DNA of 50,582 nucleotides from NCBI GenBank assembly GCA_017303655.1, contig JAFLCE010000021.1, forward strand, positions 1 through 50,582, given 5' to 3'. The notes under the pieces are model-generated. The model saw only the letters and a list, made by a program, of their open reading frames with translations, searched no databases and had not been told where the DNA came from. Of the stretch, positions 1-7,008 are shown piece by piece. Every line of letters begins with the position of its first letter. Position 1 is the stretch's first letter. The DNA comes from Anaerolineae bacterium (GTDB lineage Bacteria > Chloroflexota > Anaerolineae > Anaerolineales > Villigracilaceae). A program made the position numbers and the translations under genes.

Positions 1-23
1 CCATATGCAATATCTTATAAAGA

Positions 24-44
24 ATGGAAATCTCTAAAACATGA
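24..44 (+). other. possible 6-codon mini-ORF coupled to the ubiG-like start
   Basis: ATG at 24 opens a six-codon frame (MEISKT) whose TGA at 42-44 overlaps the next ATG at 41 as ATGA. A TANNNT-type hexamer (TATCTT, 11-16) lies 7 bases before the mini-ORF, so it could be the 5' end of a leaderless transcript. No good ribosome-binding site precedes the ATG at 41, so termination-reinitiation is plausible. It may be chance; a similar arrangement occurs at 35374. Confidence 0.3.
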
Positions 45-742
45 AATCGTTTGAAAACACAGATAATAAGGAAATCGAAAAGTTCGACAAGGTCTCGCAG
101 ATATGGTGGGATTTGAAAGGCGAGATGGGCACACTGCACGTGATCAACCCGCTGCGGACCCGTTTTATCATGGACGCCCTGCCGCCCAACCCAAGGATCC
201 TGGATGTGGGCTGTGGCGGGGGTATCCTTTCTGAGGCGTTGGCAAAGGCTGGGGCACAAGTCACAGGCTTGGACTTGTCTGAGGCGTCGCTGGAGGTCGC
301 CAGAAAGCACGCCCAGAGTCAAAATCTCCAGATCGAATATCGTTATGAAAGCGTGCAACAAGTCGCAGATGCGCAAGCGGGTAGTTTTGATGCCGTCGCC
401 TGCATGGAAATGCTCGAGCATGTGCCTGAACCGGCAAAGGTGGTGGCTGCCTGTGCCAAAGCGTTGAAACCGGGCGGGCGGGTCTTCTTCTCCACCATCA
501 ACCGCACGCCCAAGGCATTTTTGTTTGCCATCGTCGGCGGTGAATATATTTTGCGTTTGCTGCCGCGCGGCTCGCATACCTATTCCAAATTGATCCAACC
601 CCGTGAACTCAAAACCTGGGCAGTCGCGGCTGGGTTGCAGTTCGAACAACTCGCCAGCCTGATCTACAATCCTTTCATGCGTACGTTTAAGGTTGCGCCA
701 GATGTGGAAGATGTGAACTACATGGCGCATTTCAGGAAATGA
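41..742 (+). CDS. ubiG: UbiG-like class I SAM-dependent methyltransferase
   Basis: A 233-residue soluble methyltransferase. The N-terminus carries the UbiG-type signature (FDKVSQIWWD, residues 16-25, then LHVINPLR, 32-39). The SAM-binding glycine loop DVGCGGG is at 55-61 with an acidic ribose contact around D78. UbiG methylates phenolic hydroxyls of quinone precursors. Chloroflexota are generally thought to make menaquinone rather than ubiquinone, so the substrate here may be a different small molecule; that is inference. The GH13 gene follows after 25 bases, in another pathway, so cotranscription is uncertain. The left flank is too short to show the operon context. Family is clear, exact reaction is not. 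Confidence 0.8.
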   Translation: MKSFENTDNKEIEKFDKVSQIWWDLKGEMGTLHVINPLRTRFIMDALPPNPRILDVGCGGGILSEALAKAGAQVTGLDLSEASLEVARKHAQSQNLQIEYRYESVQQVADAQAGSFDAVACMEMLEHVPEPAKVVAACAKALKPGGRVFFSTINRTPKAFLFAIVGGEYILRLLPRGSHTYSKLIQPRELKTWAVAAGLQFEQLASLIYNPFMRTFKVAPDVEDVNYMAHFRK

Positions 743-767
743 TCATTCAAATAATAAGGCACTCATT

Positions 768-2399
768 ATGCACCTTCCCTGGTATCACAAAACGACTATC
801 TATCAAATCTACCCACGCTCGTTCAAAGACAGCAATGGCGACGGCATTGGCGACCTGCAAGGCATCATCCAAAAACTCGATCACATAAAAGACCTGGGGG
901 TTGAGTCGCTGTGGATATCCCCATTCTTCTCATCCCCGCAGGCGGATTTTGGCTACGATGTTTCAGATTACTTAAACATATCGCCAGACTACGGCACGAT
1001 GGATGACGCACTTCAACTTATCGACGAAATTCATAAGCGTGGAATCAAGGTCATATTCGACCTTGTTCTCAACCATACCTCAGATCAACATCCGTGGTTC
1101 AAGGAGTCACGTTCCTCGCGCAACAACCCCAAAGCAGATTGGTATCTCTGGCGCGATAAACCCAACAATTGGCAGAGCATGACCGGTGGTAGCGGCTGGC
1201 ATTACGCCAAAGAACGCGGACAATACTTCTGGTCGAGCTTTCTGCCATTTCAACCCGACCTGAATTGGCGCAACCCCGAAGTAAAACAAGTGATGTTCAA
1301 CATGGTCCGCTTTTGGCTTGGCAAAGGGGTAGATGGTTTCAGGCTGGACATTTTCAATACTATCTATAAAGATGCAGAATATCGAAACAACCCATTTACC
1401 TTTAAACTCACTCCTACGCCCAATGACCCATCCGGTTACTTTCAAAAGATGAAATACTCGCAAGACCAGCCGGAGAGCATGGAACTTGCGAAAGAATTCA
1501 GGCAGGTTTGCGAAGAATTCGGTGAAAAATTGATCGTTGGCGAAGTTCAGGCAAAAAGGGATATCGTCCGCAAATTTGAAGGCGAAGAAAAAAACGACGG
1601 ATTGACTCTTGCCTTTGACTTTGAAATGCTCGAATTCAAATTCACGGCAGAATTTTTCCACAGCATCATCAGCGATATCGAAAAGCATTTTCCACCGCCT
1701 TTTATGCCGGTATATGTCTTTAGCAATCATGATAAACGCCGGAGCATCGACCAGCTTGGGAAGGATGTGCGCAAGGCAAAGCTACTCCACATGCTGCAAC
1801 TGACAGTGCGCGGTGTGCCATGTATCTATTACGGCGAAGAGATCGGCATGACAAATCTCAAGCTTCCATTCGCTACTGCGCTCGATCCCATTCCACATAA
1901 GTACACCTTCGCGCCGCGATTTGTCTTTGACGCTCTTAACGTGACGGTTAACCGCGATGAAGTCCGCACACCAATGCAATGGGACAAAACCAAGAACGCC
2001 GGGTTCTCAACAGCTGAAACAACCTGGCTGCCGGTTCACCCTGATTTCTCAACAGTCAATGTGGAAGCGCAATACAAAAATGCTAATTCTCTGCTTTCTA
2101 CAATTCGCAGTTTGTTGATGCTCCGCAAGGATGAGAAGAGTTTAAATGAAGGATCGCTTGAATTATTACAAAACCTGCCCGACGGTATTCTGGGATATGA
2201 CAGGGTATTTGAGAATGAAATAGTTATCATCTTTTTGAACTTTAAGAATCAGCCCCAACAATTCACCTGCCCAAATCATGCTTCATCAACAACCCTTTTC
2301 CGCCTTTCGCAAACTGATGAAATAAAAGATGGAACAATCCATCTCGGCGAGTATGGCGGAATTATTTTGAAACTAGAAAACAATAGGAGTCTCGCATGA
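768..2399 (+). CDS. GH13 alpha-glucosidase (oligo-1,6-glucosidase type)
   Basis: A 543-residue cytosolic-type glycoside hydrolase with no signal peptide. The GH13 elements are in order: N-terminal YQIYPRSFKDSNGDGIGD, LVLNHTSDQHPWF (99-111), nucleophile D194 in GFRLD, acid/base E259 in VGEV, and transition-state aspartate D322 in SNHD. Length and the NGDGIGDL calcium/loop region fit the oligo-1,6-glucosidase and trehalose hydrolase group, which cleave alpha-glucosidic bonds of short oligosaccharides inside the cell. The stop overlaps the start of the GH31 gene (ATGA at 2396-2399), so the two are translationally coupled and probably degrade one imported oligosaccharide. Exact linkage preference cannot be read from sequence. 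Confidence 0.9.
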   Translation: MHLPWYHKTTIYQIYPRSFKDSNGDGIGDLQGIIQKLDHIKDLGVESLWISPFFSSPQADFGYDVSDYLNISPDYGTMDDALQLIDEIHKRGIKVIFDLVLNHTSDQHPWFKESRSSRNNPKADWYLWRDKPNNWQSMTGGSGWHYAKERGQYFWSSFLPFQPDLNWRNPEVKQVMFNMVRFWLGKGVDGFRLDIFNTIYKDAEYRNNPFTFKLTPTPNDPSGYFQKMKYSQDQPESMELAKEFRQVCEEFGEKLIVGEVQAKRDIVRKFEGEEKNDGLTLAFDFEMLEFKFTAEFFHSIISDIEKHFPPPFMPVYVFSNHDKRRSIDQLGKDVRKAKLLHMLQLTVRGVPCIYYGEEIGMTNLKLPFATALDPIPHKYTFAPRFVFDALNVTVNRDEVRTPMQWDKTKNAGFSTAETTWLPVHPDFSTVNVEAQYKNANSLLSTIRSLLMLRKDEKSLNEGSLELLQNLPDGILGYDRVFENEIVIIFLNFKNQPQQFTCPNHASSTTLFRLSQTDEIKDGTIHLGEYGGIILKLENNRSLA

Positions 2400-4660
2400 A
2401 ATTCACAGACGGATATTGGCAGATTCGTAAAGGGATGACTCCCCACTACGCGGCTCAAGTGCATGACCTAGAAACGGATCCGGCTTCGGTGACGGTCTAC
2501 GCCCCGACAAAAAAACTGCAAGGACGTGGTGACACACTCAACCTGCCACTGATCACCGTCCGCTTTTCCTCACCGATGGAAAATGTCATCCGCGTGAAGA
2601 TCGTACATCACAAAGGGGCAAGACCAGCAAAACCTGAATTCACTTTATACGAACAACCAAGCAATGTGAAGATCATAAATGAAGAAAACGCCGCAACCCT
2701 CACCAGTGGTGACCTGAGCGTACGCATCCACAAAGGCGAAGATTGGCTGGTGGAATTCATCGGCGGGAATAAAGTCCTCACTTCCAGTGGCTGGCGGTCA
2801 ATCGGTTTTGTGGATACGCCCGATGGCAGATTTATCCACGAGCAATTGAGTCTCGCGGTTGGTGAAAATGTTTACGGGCTTGGTGAACGCTTCACCTCCT
2901 TTATCAAGAACGGGCAAATCGTGGATATTTGGAATGAAGATGGCGGCACGAGCAGCGAACAGGCATACAAGAACATTCCCTTCTATCTCACCAATCGCGG
3001 CTATGGCGTTTTTGTCAACCAACCGGATAAGGTCTCCTTCGAAGTCGCCTCCGAAAAAGTGGAGCGGGTGCAATTCAGCATCCCCGGCGAGTCTCTGGAG
3101 TATTTCATCATTTACGGTCCGACTCCCAAAGAGATCCTTGACCGCTACACCGCGCTGACGGGTCGCCCTGCCCTGCCGCCTACATGGTCGTTCGGGTTAT
3201 GGCTTTCCACCTCGTTTACGACCAATTACGATGAAGCCACTGTCACCGGCTTCATCGATGAAATGGCAAGACGAGACATCCCTCTGCATGTCTTCCACTT
3301 TGATTGTTTCTGGATGAAAGAATTTAACTGGACCGACCTGCAATGGGACTCGCGCTATTTCCCCGACCCAGACGGGATGCTGACAAGGTTAAAGAGTCGC
3401 GGCTTGCGCATTTGCATCTGGATCAATCCATATATCGCGCAACGATCGATCTTATTTGACGAAGCCGCGCAGAACGGATATCTGCTTCGTAAACCGAATG
3501 GAGACGTCTGGCAGACGGATTTGTGGCAGGCGGGCATGGGCATTGTCGATTTCACCAACCCGGCAGCCTGTGCCTGGTTCGCCGAAAAATTACGCGCCTT
3601 GTTGCACATGGGCGTGGACACCTTCAAGACCGACTTCGGCGAGCGCATTCCCACCGAGGTGATTTATCACGATGGCTCCGACCCGTTCAAGATGCACAAT
3701 TACTACACCCACCTCTATAACAAAACCGTCTTTGATCTATTAGTAGAAGAACGTGGCGAAGGAGATGTGTTGGTCTTTGCTCGTTCTGCCACCGCAGGCG
3801 GCGGACAATTCCCTGTGCATTGGGGCGGCGACTGTACCGCCACTTTCGAATCGATGGCAGAAAGCTTGCGCGGTGGGCTTTCCCTCGGTATATCCGGCTT
3901 CGGCTTTTGGAGTCATGACATTGGCGGCTTCGAACAAACCGCCAGCGCCGATGTCTACAAACGCTGGGCGGCATTTGGTCTGCTTTCTTCACACAGCCGT
4001 TTGCATGGCAGTTCGTCCTATCGTGTGCCCTGGAATTACGATGAAGAAGCCGTGCAAGTCTTATCTAAATTCTCGAAGCTTAAATGCAGTCTGATGCCCT
4101 ATCTATTCCGCGCGGCGATGCAGGCGCATCAACACGGAACTCCCATGCTACGTGCGATGATGATGGAATTTCTAGACGACCCTGCCTGCACAGCACTTGA
4201 CCTGCAATATATGCTGGGCGATGCACTGCTCGTTGCGCCTGTCTTCACACACGATGGCAACGTAAGTTATTACGTCCCTGCTGGGCATTGGACAAATCTA
4301 TTAAATGGCGAACAGGTTGAAGGTCCCGGGTGGAGGCGGGAGAATCACGATTTCCTGAGTCTGCCGTTGTTGGCGCGTCCCAATACGGTCATCCCGATCG
4401 GCGCTCATAACGACAAGCCCGATTACGATTACAGCCAAAACATCACATTACATGTCTTTGAATTAGAAGAGAATCAACAAGTGAACGTTGAAATTCCAAA
4501 TCTAAACGGGCAAGTTGAAACAGTTTTTGAAGTATCCCGCGCAAAAAATATCATCCACATCCAAAGGCATGGACCTGCAAAAGATTGGGCGGTCTCTGTC
4601 ATGGGCGTAAAAACGAATGCATCTGCCCAAACTAGCGAATTGAAGATTGAATTAAAATAA
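2396..4660 (+). CDS. yicI: GH31 alpha-xylosidase, YicI type
   Basis: A 754-residue glycoside hydrolase family 31 enzyme with the usual layout: N-terminal beta-sandwich (to about residue 250), catalytic TIM barrel, C-terminal beta domains. The motif KTDFGERIP contains nucleophile D413 as in Escherichia coli YicI, and the acid/base D479 sits in WGGD. YicI-type enzymes release alpha-xylose from xyloglucan oligosaccharides such as isoprimeverose; alpha-glucosidase activity is the alternative. There is no signal peptide, so action is probably cytosolic. The gene overlaps the GH13 stop by four bases and ends just before a strong hairpin at 4668-4693. No transporter gene lies beside the pair. Confidence 0.9.
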   Translation: MKFTDGYWQIRKGMTPHYAAQVHDLETDPASVTVYAPTKKLQGRGDTLNLPLITVRFSSPMENVIRVKIVHHKGARPAKPEFTLYEQPSNVKIINEENAATLTSGDLSVRIHKGEDWLVEFIGGNKVLTSSGWRSIGFVDTPDGRFIHEQLSLAVGENVYGLGERFTSFIKNGQIVDIWNEDGGTSSEQAYKNIPFYLTNRGYGVFVNQPDKVSFEVASEKVERVQFSIPGESLEYFIIYGPTPKEILDRYTALTGRPALPPTWSFGLWLSTSFTTNYDEATVTGFIDEMARRDIPLHVFHFDCFWMKEFNWTDLQWDSRYFPDPDGMLTRLKSRGLRICIWINPYIAQRSILFDEAAQNGYLLRKPNGDVWQTDLWQAGMGIVDFTNPAACAWFAEKLRALLHMGVDTFKTDFGERIPTEVIYHDGSDPFKMHNYYTHLYNKTVFDLLVEERGEGDVLVFARSATAGGGQFPVHWGGDCTATFESMAESLRGGLSLGISGFGFWSHDIGGFEQTASADVYKRWAAFGLLSSHSRLHGSSSYRVPWNYDEEAVQVLSKFSKLKCSLMPYLFRAAMQAHQHGTPMLRAMMMEFLDDPACTALDLQYMLGDALLVAPVFTHDGNVSYYVPAGHWTNLLNGEQVEGPGWRRENHDFLSLPLLARPNTVIPIGAHNDKPDYDYSQNITLHVFELEENQQVNVEIPNLNGQVETVFEVSRAKNIIHIQRHGPAKDWAVSVMGVKTNASAQTSELKIELK

Positions 4661-4663
4661 AAA

Positions 4664-4702
4664 ACATGCCGTCGAAATCAAAGTTTCGACGGCACGCTTT
4701 TT
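4664..4702. terminator. bidirectional intrinsic terminator between yicI and anti-sigma gene
   Basis: A perfect 10-bp stem (GCCGTCGAAA at 4668-4677 with TTTCGACGGC at 4684-4693) and a 6-base loop lies between convergent genes. The plus side continues into a CTTTTT run and the minus side into a T-rich stretch, so it can serve both. Confidence 0.85.
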
Positions 4703-4714
4703 AGACAGAATAAA

Positions 4715-4978
4715 CTAACCTTTAGGGGTCATGTAATCTTCGAGATTGAGGCGTTTAAAAAGACGATCGCGCACATCCTGTGGGACAGTCTCTTGCGGAG
4801 ATGGAATTTGCACCAGATCGATCGTGCGTTTGGTGGTGTTGAGAACAATACGGCAGTTCTCACAACCTGCGAGATGCTTTTCGATCTCCTCGCATAAATT
4901 AGCGGGAAGTTCACCGTCAATATACTCAGATAAAGAGCCAAGCAAAGCCTGGCAATTCTCATGGAGATGGTCAGTCAT
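4715..4978 (-). CDS. zinc-finger anti-sigma factor (zf-HC2 family)
   Basis: An 87-residue protein with the anti-sigma zinc-finger pattern: an N-terminal helix with a Cys (ENCQALLGSLSEYIDGEL), then HLAGCENC, the His-x3-Cys-x2-Cys zinc site. Such proteins sequester ECF sigma factors and release them on redox or envelope stress. There is no transmembrane segment, so this is a soluble ZAS-type anti-sigma factor. The start was placed at 4978 because that ATG overlaps the end of the sigma gene (ATGACTGA), a normal translational coupling; a longer frame upstream has no support. The nearby thioredoxin-like genes make thiol redox a plausible signal, by inference. Confidence 0.85.
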   Translation of the reverse strand: MTDHLHENCQALLGSLSEYIDGELPANLCEEIEKHLAGCENCRIVLNTTKRTIDLVQIPSPQETVPQDVRDRLFKRLNLEDYMTPKG

Positions 4979-5579
4979 GGTTCTCCTTTCGCGCGATCCG
5001 TTCAGCATAATATGCCGAGAGGCTTTCGCGCAGCGCCATCCGGGCGCGTAATAAGCGGGTCTTTACGTTCGTTTCCGTCAGGTTCAAGATCTCAGCGGTA
5101 TCGCGAATGGATATTCCTTCAACATCGCGCAAAACAAAAACCAAGCGCAACGGTTCTGGCAGGCGTTTGACCGCATCATTCAAGGCTGTAGAAGATTCAC
5201 CGGAAAGTAACTGATCTTCCGGCAGGTCGCTCCAATCTACAAAAACCTCAGGCTGCGGCGTATCTTCATCTGCGCCCGCTTCAAAGTCATCGAAGTTCAC
5301 TGTTGTCTTCTTACGGCGCAACAACATCAAGGCTTCGTTCGAGGCAATACGGTATAGCCAGGTCGAAATGCTCGAGCGCCCTTCAAACCCTGCAAAATGC
5401 GTCAATGCATTGATAAATGTATTTTGTAGCACATCCTCTGCGTCTTGCGGGTTGCCAAGTATCTTCAAACCAAGCCGATAAATAGGCGCAGAAAACGCGT
5501 CTACTAAACGGGCAAACTCGGCGCGGTCGCCTGCACGTAATGCTTCGATGGAAAATGCTGGTGATGTTTGTTCATTCAT
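4971..5579 (-). CDS. rpoE: ECF-subfamily RNA polymerase sigma factor (sigma-70 family)
   Basis: A 202-residue ECF sigma factor. Region 2 is visible (FARLVDAFSAPIYRLGLKIL, then DAEDVLQNTFINAL and the -10 recognition helix FEGRSSISTWLYRIASNEAL), followed by region 4 (LPEPLRLVFVLRDVEGISI, then the helix-turn-helix TAEILNLTETNVKTRLLRAR). It directs RNA polymerase to stress promoters and is paired with the overlapping anti-sigma factor. The start at 5579 is the first Met aligning with the family; an in-frame Met at 5630 would add 17 unconserved residues. Two TATACT-like hexamers lie upstream on the minus strand around 5612-5627. The divergent redox genes beginning at 5702 may be in its regulon. 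Confidence 0.9.
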   Translation of the reverse strand: MNEQTSPAFSIEALRAGDRAEFARLVDAFSAPIYRLGLKILGNPQDAEDVLQNTFINALTHFAGFEGRSSISTWLYRIASNEALMLLRRKKTTVNFDDFEAGADEDTPQPEVFVDWSDLPEDQLLSGESSTALNDAVKRLPEPLRLVFVLRDVEGISIRDTAEILNLTETNVKTRLLRARMALRESLSAYYAERIARKENHD

Positions 5580-5701
5580 TAGATGATCAATATCCTGAAA
5601 AGTTGCAGATAAGTATAAAGTATACAACATCAGACAAGTCGTTCTGTAACTTTTTTACGCAGGTCGCATCCAATACATATCAACTAAATATGGAGACAAA
5701 A

Positions 5702-6370
5702 ATGGAAAAACTAATCAATCAGGATGTAGCCGGTCAGATCACAAAAGCCTTCGAAGGGCTTGAGAACCCGGTTCAGATCCTTTTCTTCAGCTCAAACGAA
5801 CAATGTGAATACTGCAATGAAACCCAACAACTCCTGACGGAAATCAGCGAACTCGATGCACGCGTATCGCTTTCTATTCACGATCTCGCTCAGGATGCAG
5901 CAGTGGCAGCAACCTATCAGATCACCAAAGCACCGGGCATCGTCGTTGCCGGAAAAGATGGCGATACCATCATTGACCTTGGGATACAGTTCTCTGGCAT
6001 TCCTTCGGGATATGAATTTAGCACCCTCATCACAGACATCCTGCTCGCCTCCAAACGCGACTCGGGCTTGGGTGCCGAGACCCGTGAGTTTTTGAGAACA
6101 CTGACAACTCCCCTGCTGTTACAAGTCTTCGTGACGCCCACCTGCCCATATTGCCCACAGGCTGTATTGTTGGCACATAAAATGGCAATGGAAAACCCCG
6201 CCATGATCCGCGCAGAAGCTGTCGAAGCCACTGAATTCCCAGAATTGGCGAACCAGTTCCGAGTTCAGGGTGTGCCGCAGACCGTTATCAACTCTGGTAA
6301 GGGAACCGCTGTCGGTGCATATCCCGAAGCGCGCATGCTGGCAGAGATCAAGAACGTGCTCCAGAATTAG
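5702..6370 (+). CDS. protein disulfide oxidoreductase (two glutaredoxin-like folds)
   Basis: A 222-residue soluble protein made of two thioredoxin/glutaredoxin folds. The first has CEYC (C35, C38) and a cis-Pro at about P78 (KAPG). The second has CPYC (C148, C151) and GVPQ as its cis-Pro loop. This is the architecture of the protein disulfide oxidoreductase/glutaredoxin-like family known from archaea, Aquifex and some Chloroflexi, which reduces or forms protein disulfides in the cytosol. The start at 5702 was chosen for the GGAGA six bases upstream; a longer in-frame extension to 5540 overlaps the divergent sigma gene and is unsupported. The thioredoxin gene follows after 7 bases, forming an operon. 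Confidence 0.85.
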   Translation: MEKLINQDVAGQITKAFEGLENPVQILFFSSNEQCEYCNETQQLLTEISELDARVSLSIHDLAQDAAVAATYQITKAPGIVVAGKDGDTIIDLGIQFSGIPSGYEFSTLITDILLASKRDSGLGAETREFLRTLTTPLLLQVFVTPTCPYCPQAVLLAHKMAMENPAMIRAEAVEATEFPELANQFRVQGVPQTVINSGKGTAVGAYPEARMLAEIKNVLQN

Positions 6371-6377
6371 GCGCTCC

Positions 6378-6968
6378 ATGAGCAGGCAAAAGTATCGTAA
6401 ACAACTGCTTCAAAAGAGAAATTTCACCACGTTTATTGGCGTAGGCTTTCTCGTCTTAGGTGTTGTTTCATTCTTGTGGTTGAGCCAGAACGAAAGTTCC
6501 TCGGCATCCACTTCTCAAAATGATCGCTCGGTAACACCCATGGAAGTGAACTTTCCTGCGCCAGAATTTTCACTGAGCACGCTCGAAGGCGAAATGCAAT
6601 CCATTTCCGATTACAAGGGCAAAGTGGTGCTAGTGAATAATTGGGCAACCTGGTGCCCGCCCTGCAAAGCGGAAATGCCCTCACTGCGAGATTTTCACAA
6701 CGCACATGTTTCGAAAGGCTTCACCGTCATTGCTGTAGAAGCAGGTGACCCCAAAGAAGACGTGCTCGACTTTGCCAACACCCTGAACTTGCAATTTCCT
6801 GTTTGGCTGGATTCAGAAGGTGTTTCTCTGAAAGCCATTGGCAATGGCAGTCTGCCCAACTCGTATGTGATCGACCGCACAGGAACGGTTCGTCTGGCAT
6901 GGACTGGTGAGATCAGCCTGGCGATGCTGGAGAAATACGTTACGCCAATCATTCAAGAAAGCAATTGA
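6378..6968 (+). CDS. membrane-anchored TlpA/ResA-like thioredoxin
   Basis: A 196-residue protein with a basic N-terminus, one transmembrane anchor (about residues 18-37), a short Ser-rich linker and an AhpC/TSA-type thioredoxin domain. The active site is WCPPC (C93, C96). TlpA and ResA proteins act outside the membrane, reducing apocytochrome c or other thiols. The start at 6378 lies seven bases after the preceding stop; the longer frame reads through that gene and was discarded. Together with the glutaredoxin-like protein it suggests a thiol-redox operon with cytosolic and extracytoplasmic arms. A strong terminator follows. Confidence 0.88.
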   Translation: MSRQKYRKQLLQKRNFTTFIGVGFLVLGVVSFLWLSQNESSSASTSQNDRSVTPMEVNFPAPEFSLSTLEGEMQSISDYKGKVVLVNNWATWCPPCKAEMPSLRDFHNAHVSKGFTVIAVEAGDPKEDVLDFANTLNLQFPVWLDSEGVSLKAIGNGSLPNSYVIDRTGTVRLAWTGEISLAMLEKYVTPIIQESN

Positions 6969-6973
6969 TAACA

Positions 6974-7007
6974 AAAAAAGTGGCGGACAAATGTCCGCCA
7001 CTTTTTT
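6974..7007. terminator. bidirectional intrinsic terminator
   Basis: A near-perfect 16-bp inverted repeat (core GTGGCGGACA and TGTCCGCCAC) with a two-base centre, flanked by A-runs and T-runs, separates the convergent thioredoxin-like and alaS genes and can end both transcripts. Confidence 0.9.
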
Positions 7008-7008
7008 A

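Noticed and set aside
5540-5701. N-terminal extension of the glutaredoxin-like protein to 5540
   Set aside because: It would overlap the divergent sigma gene and has no ribosome-binding site; GGAGA precedes ATG 5702.
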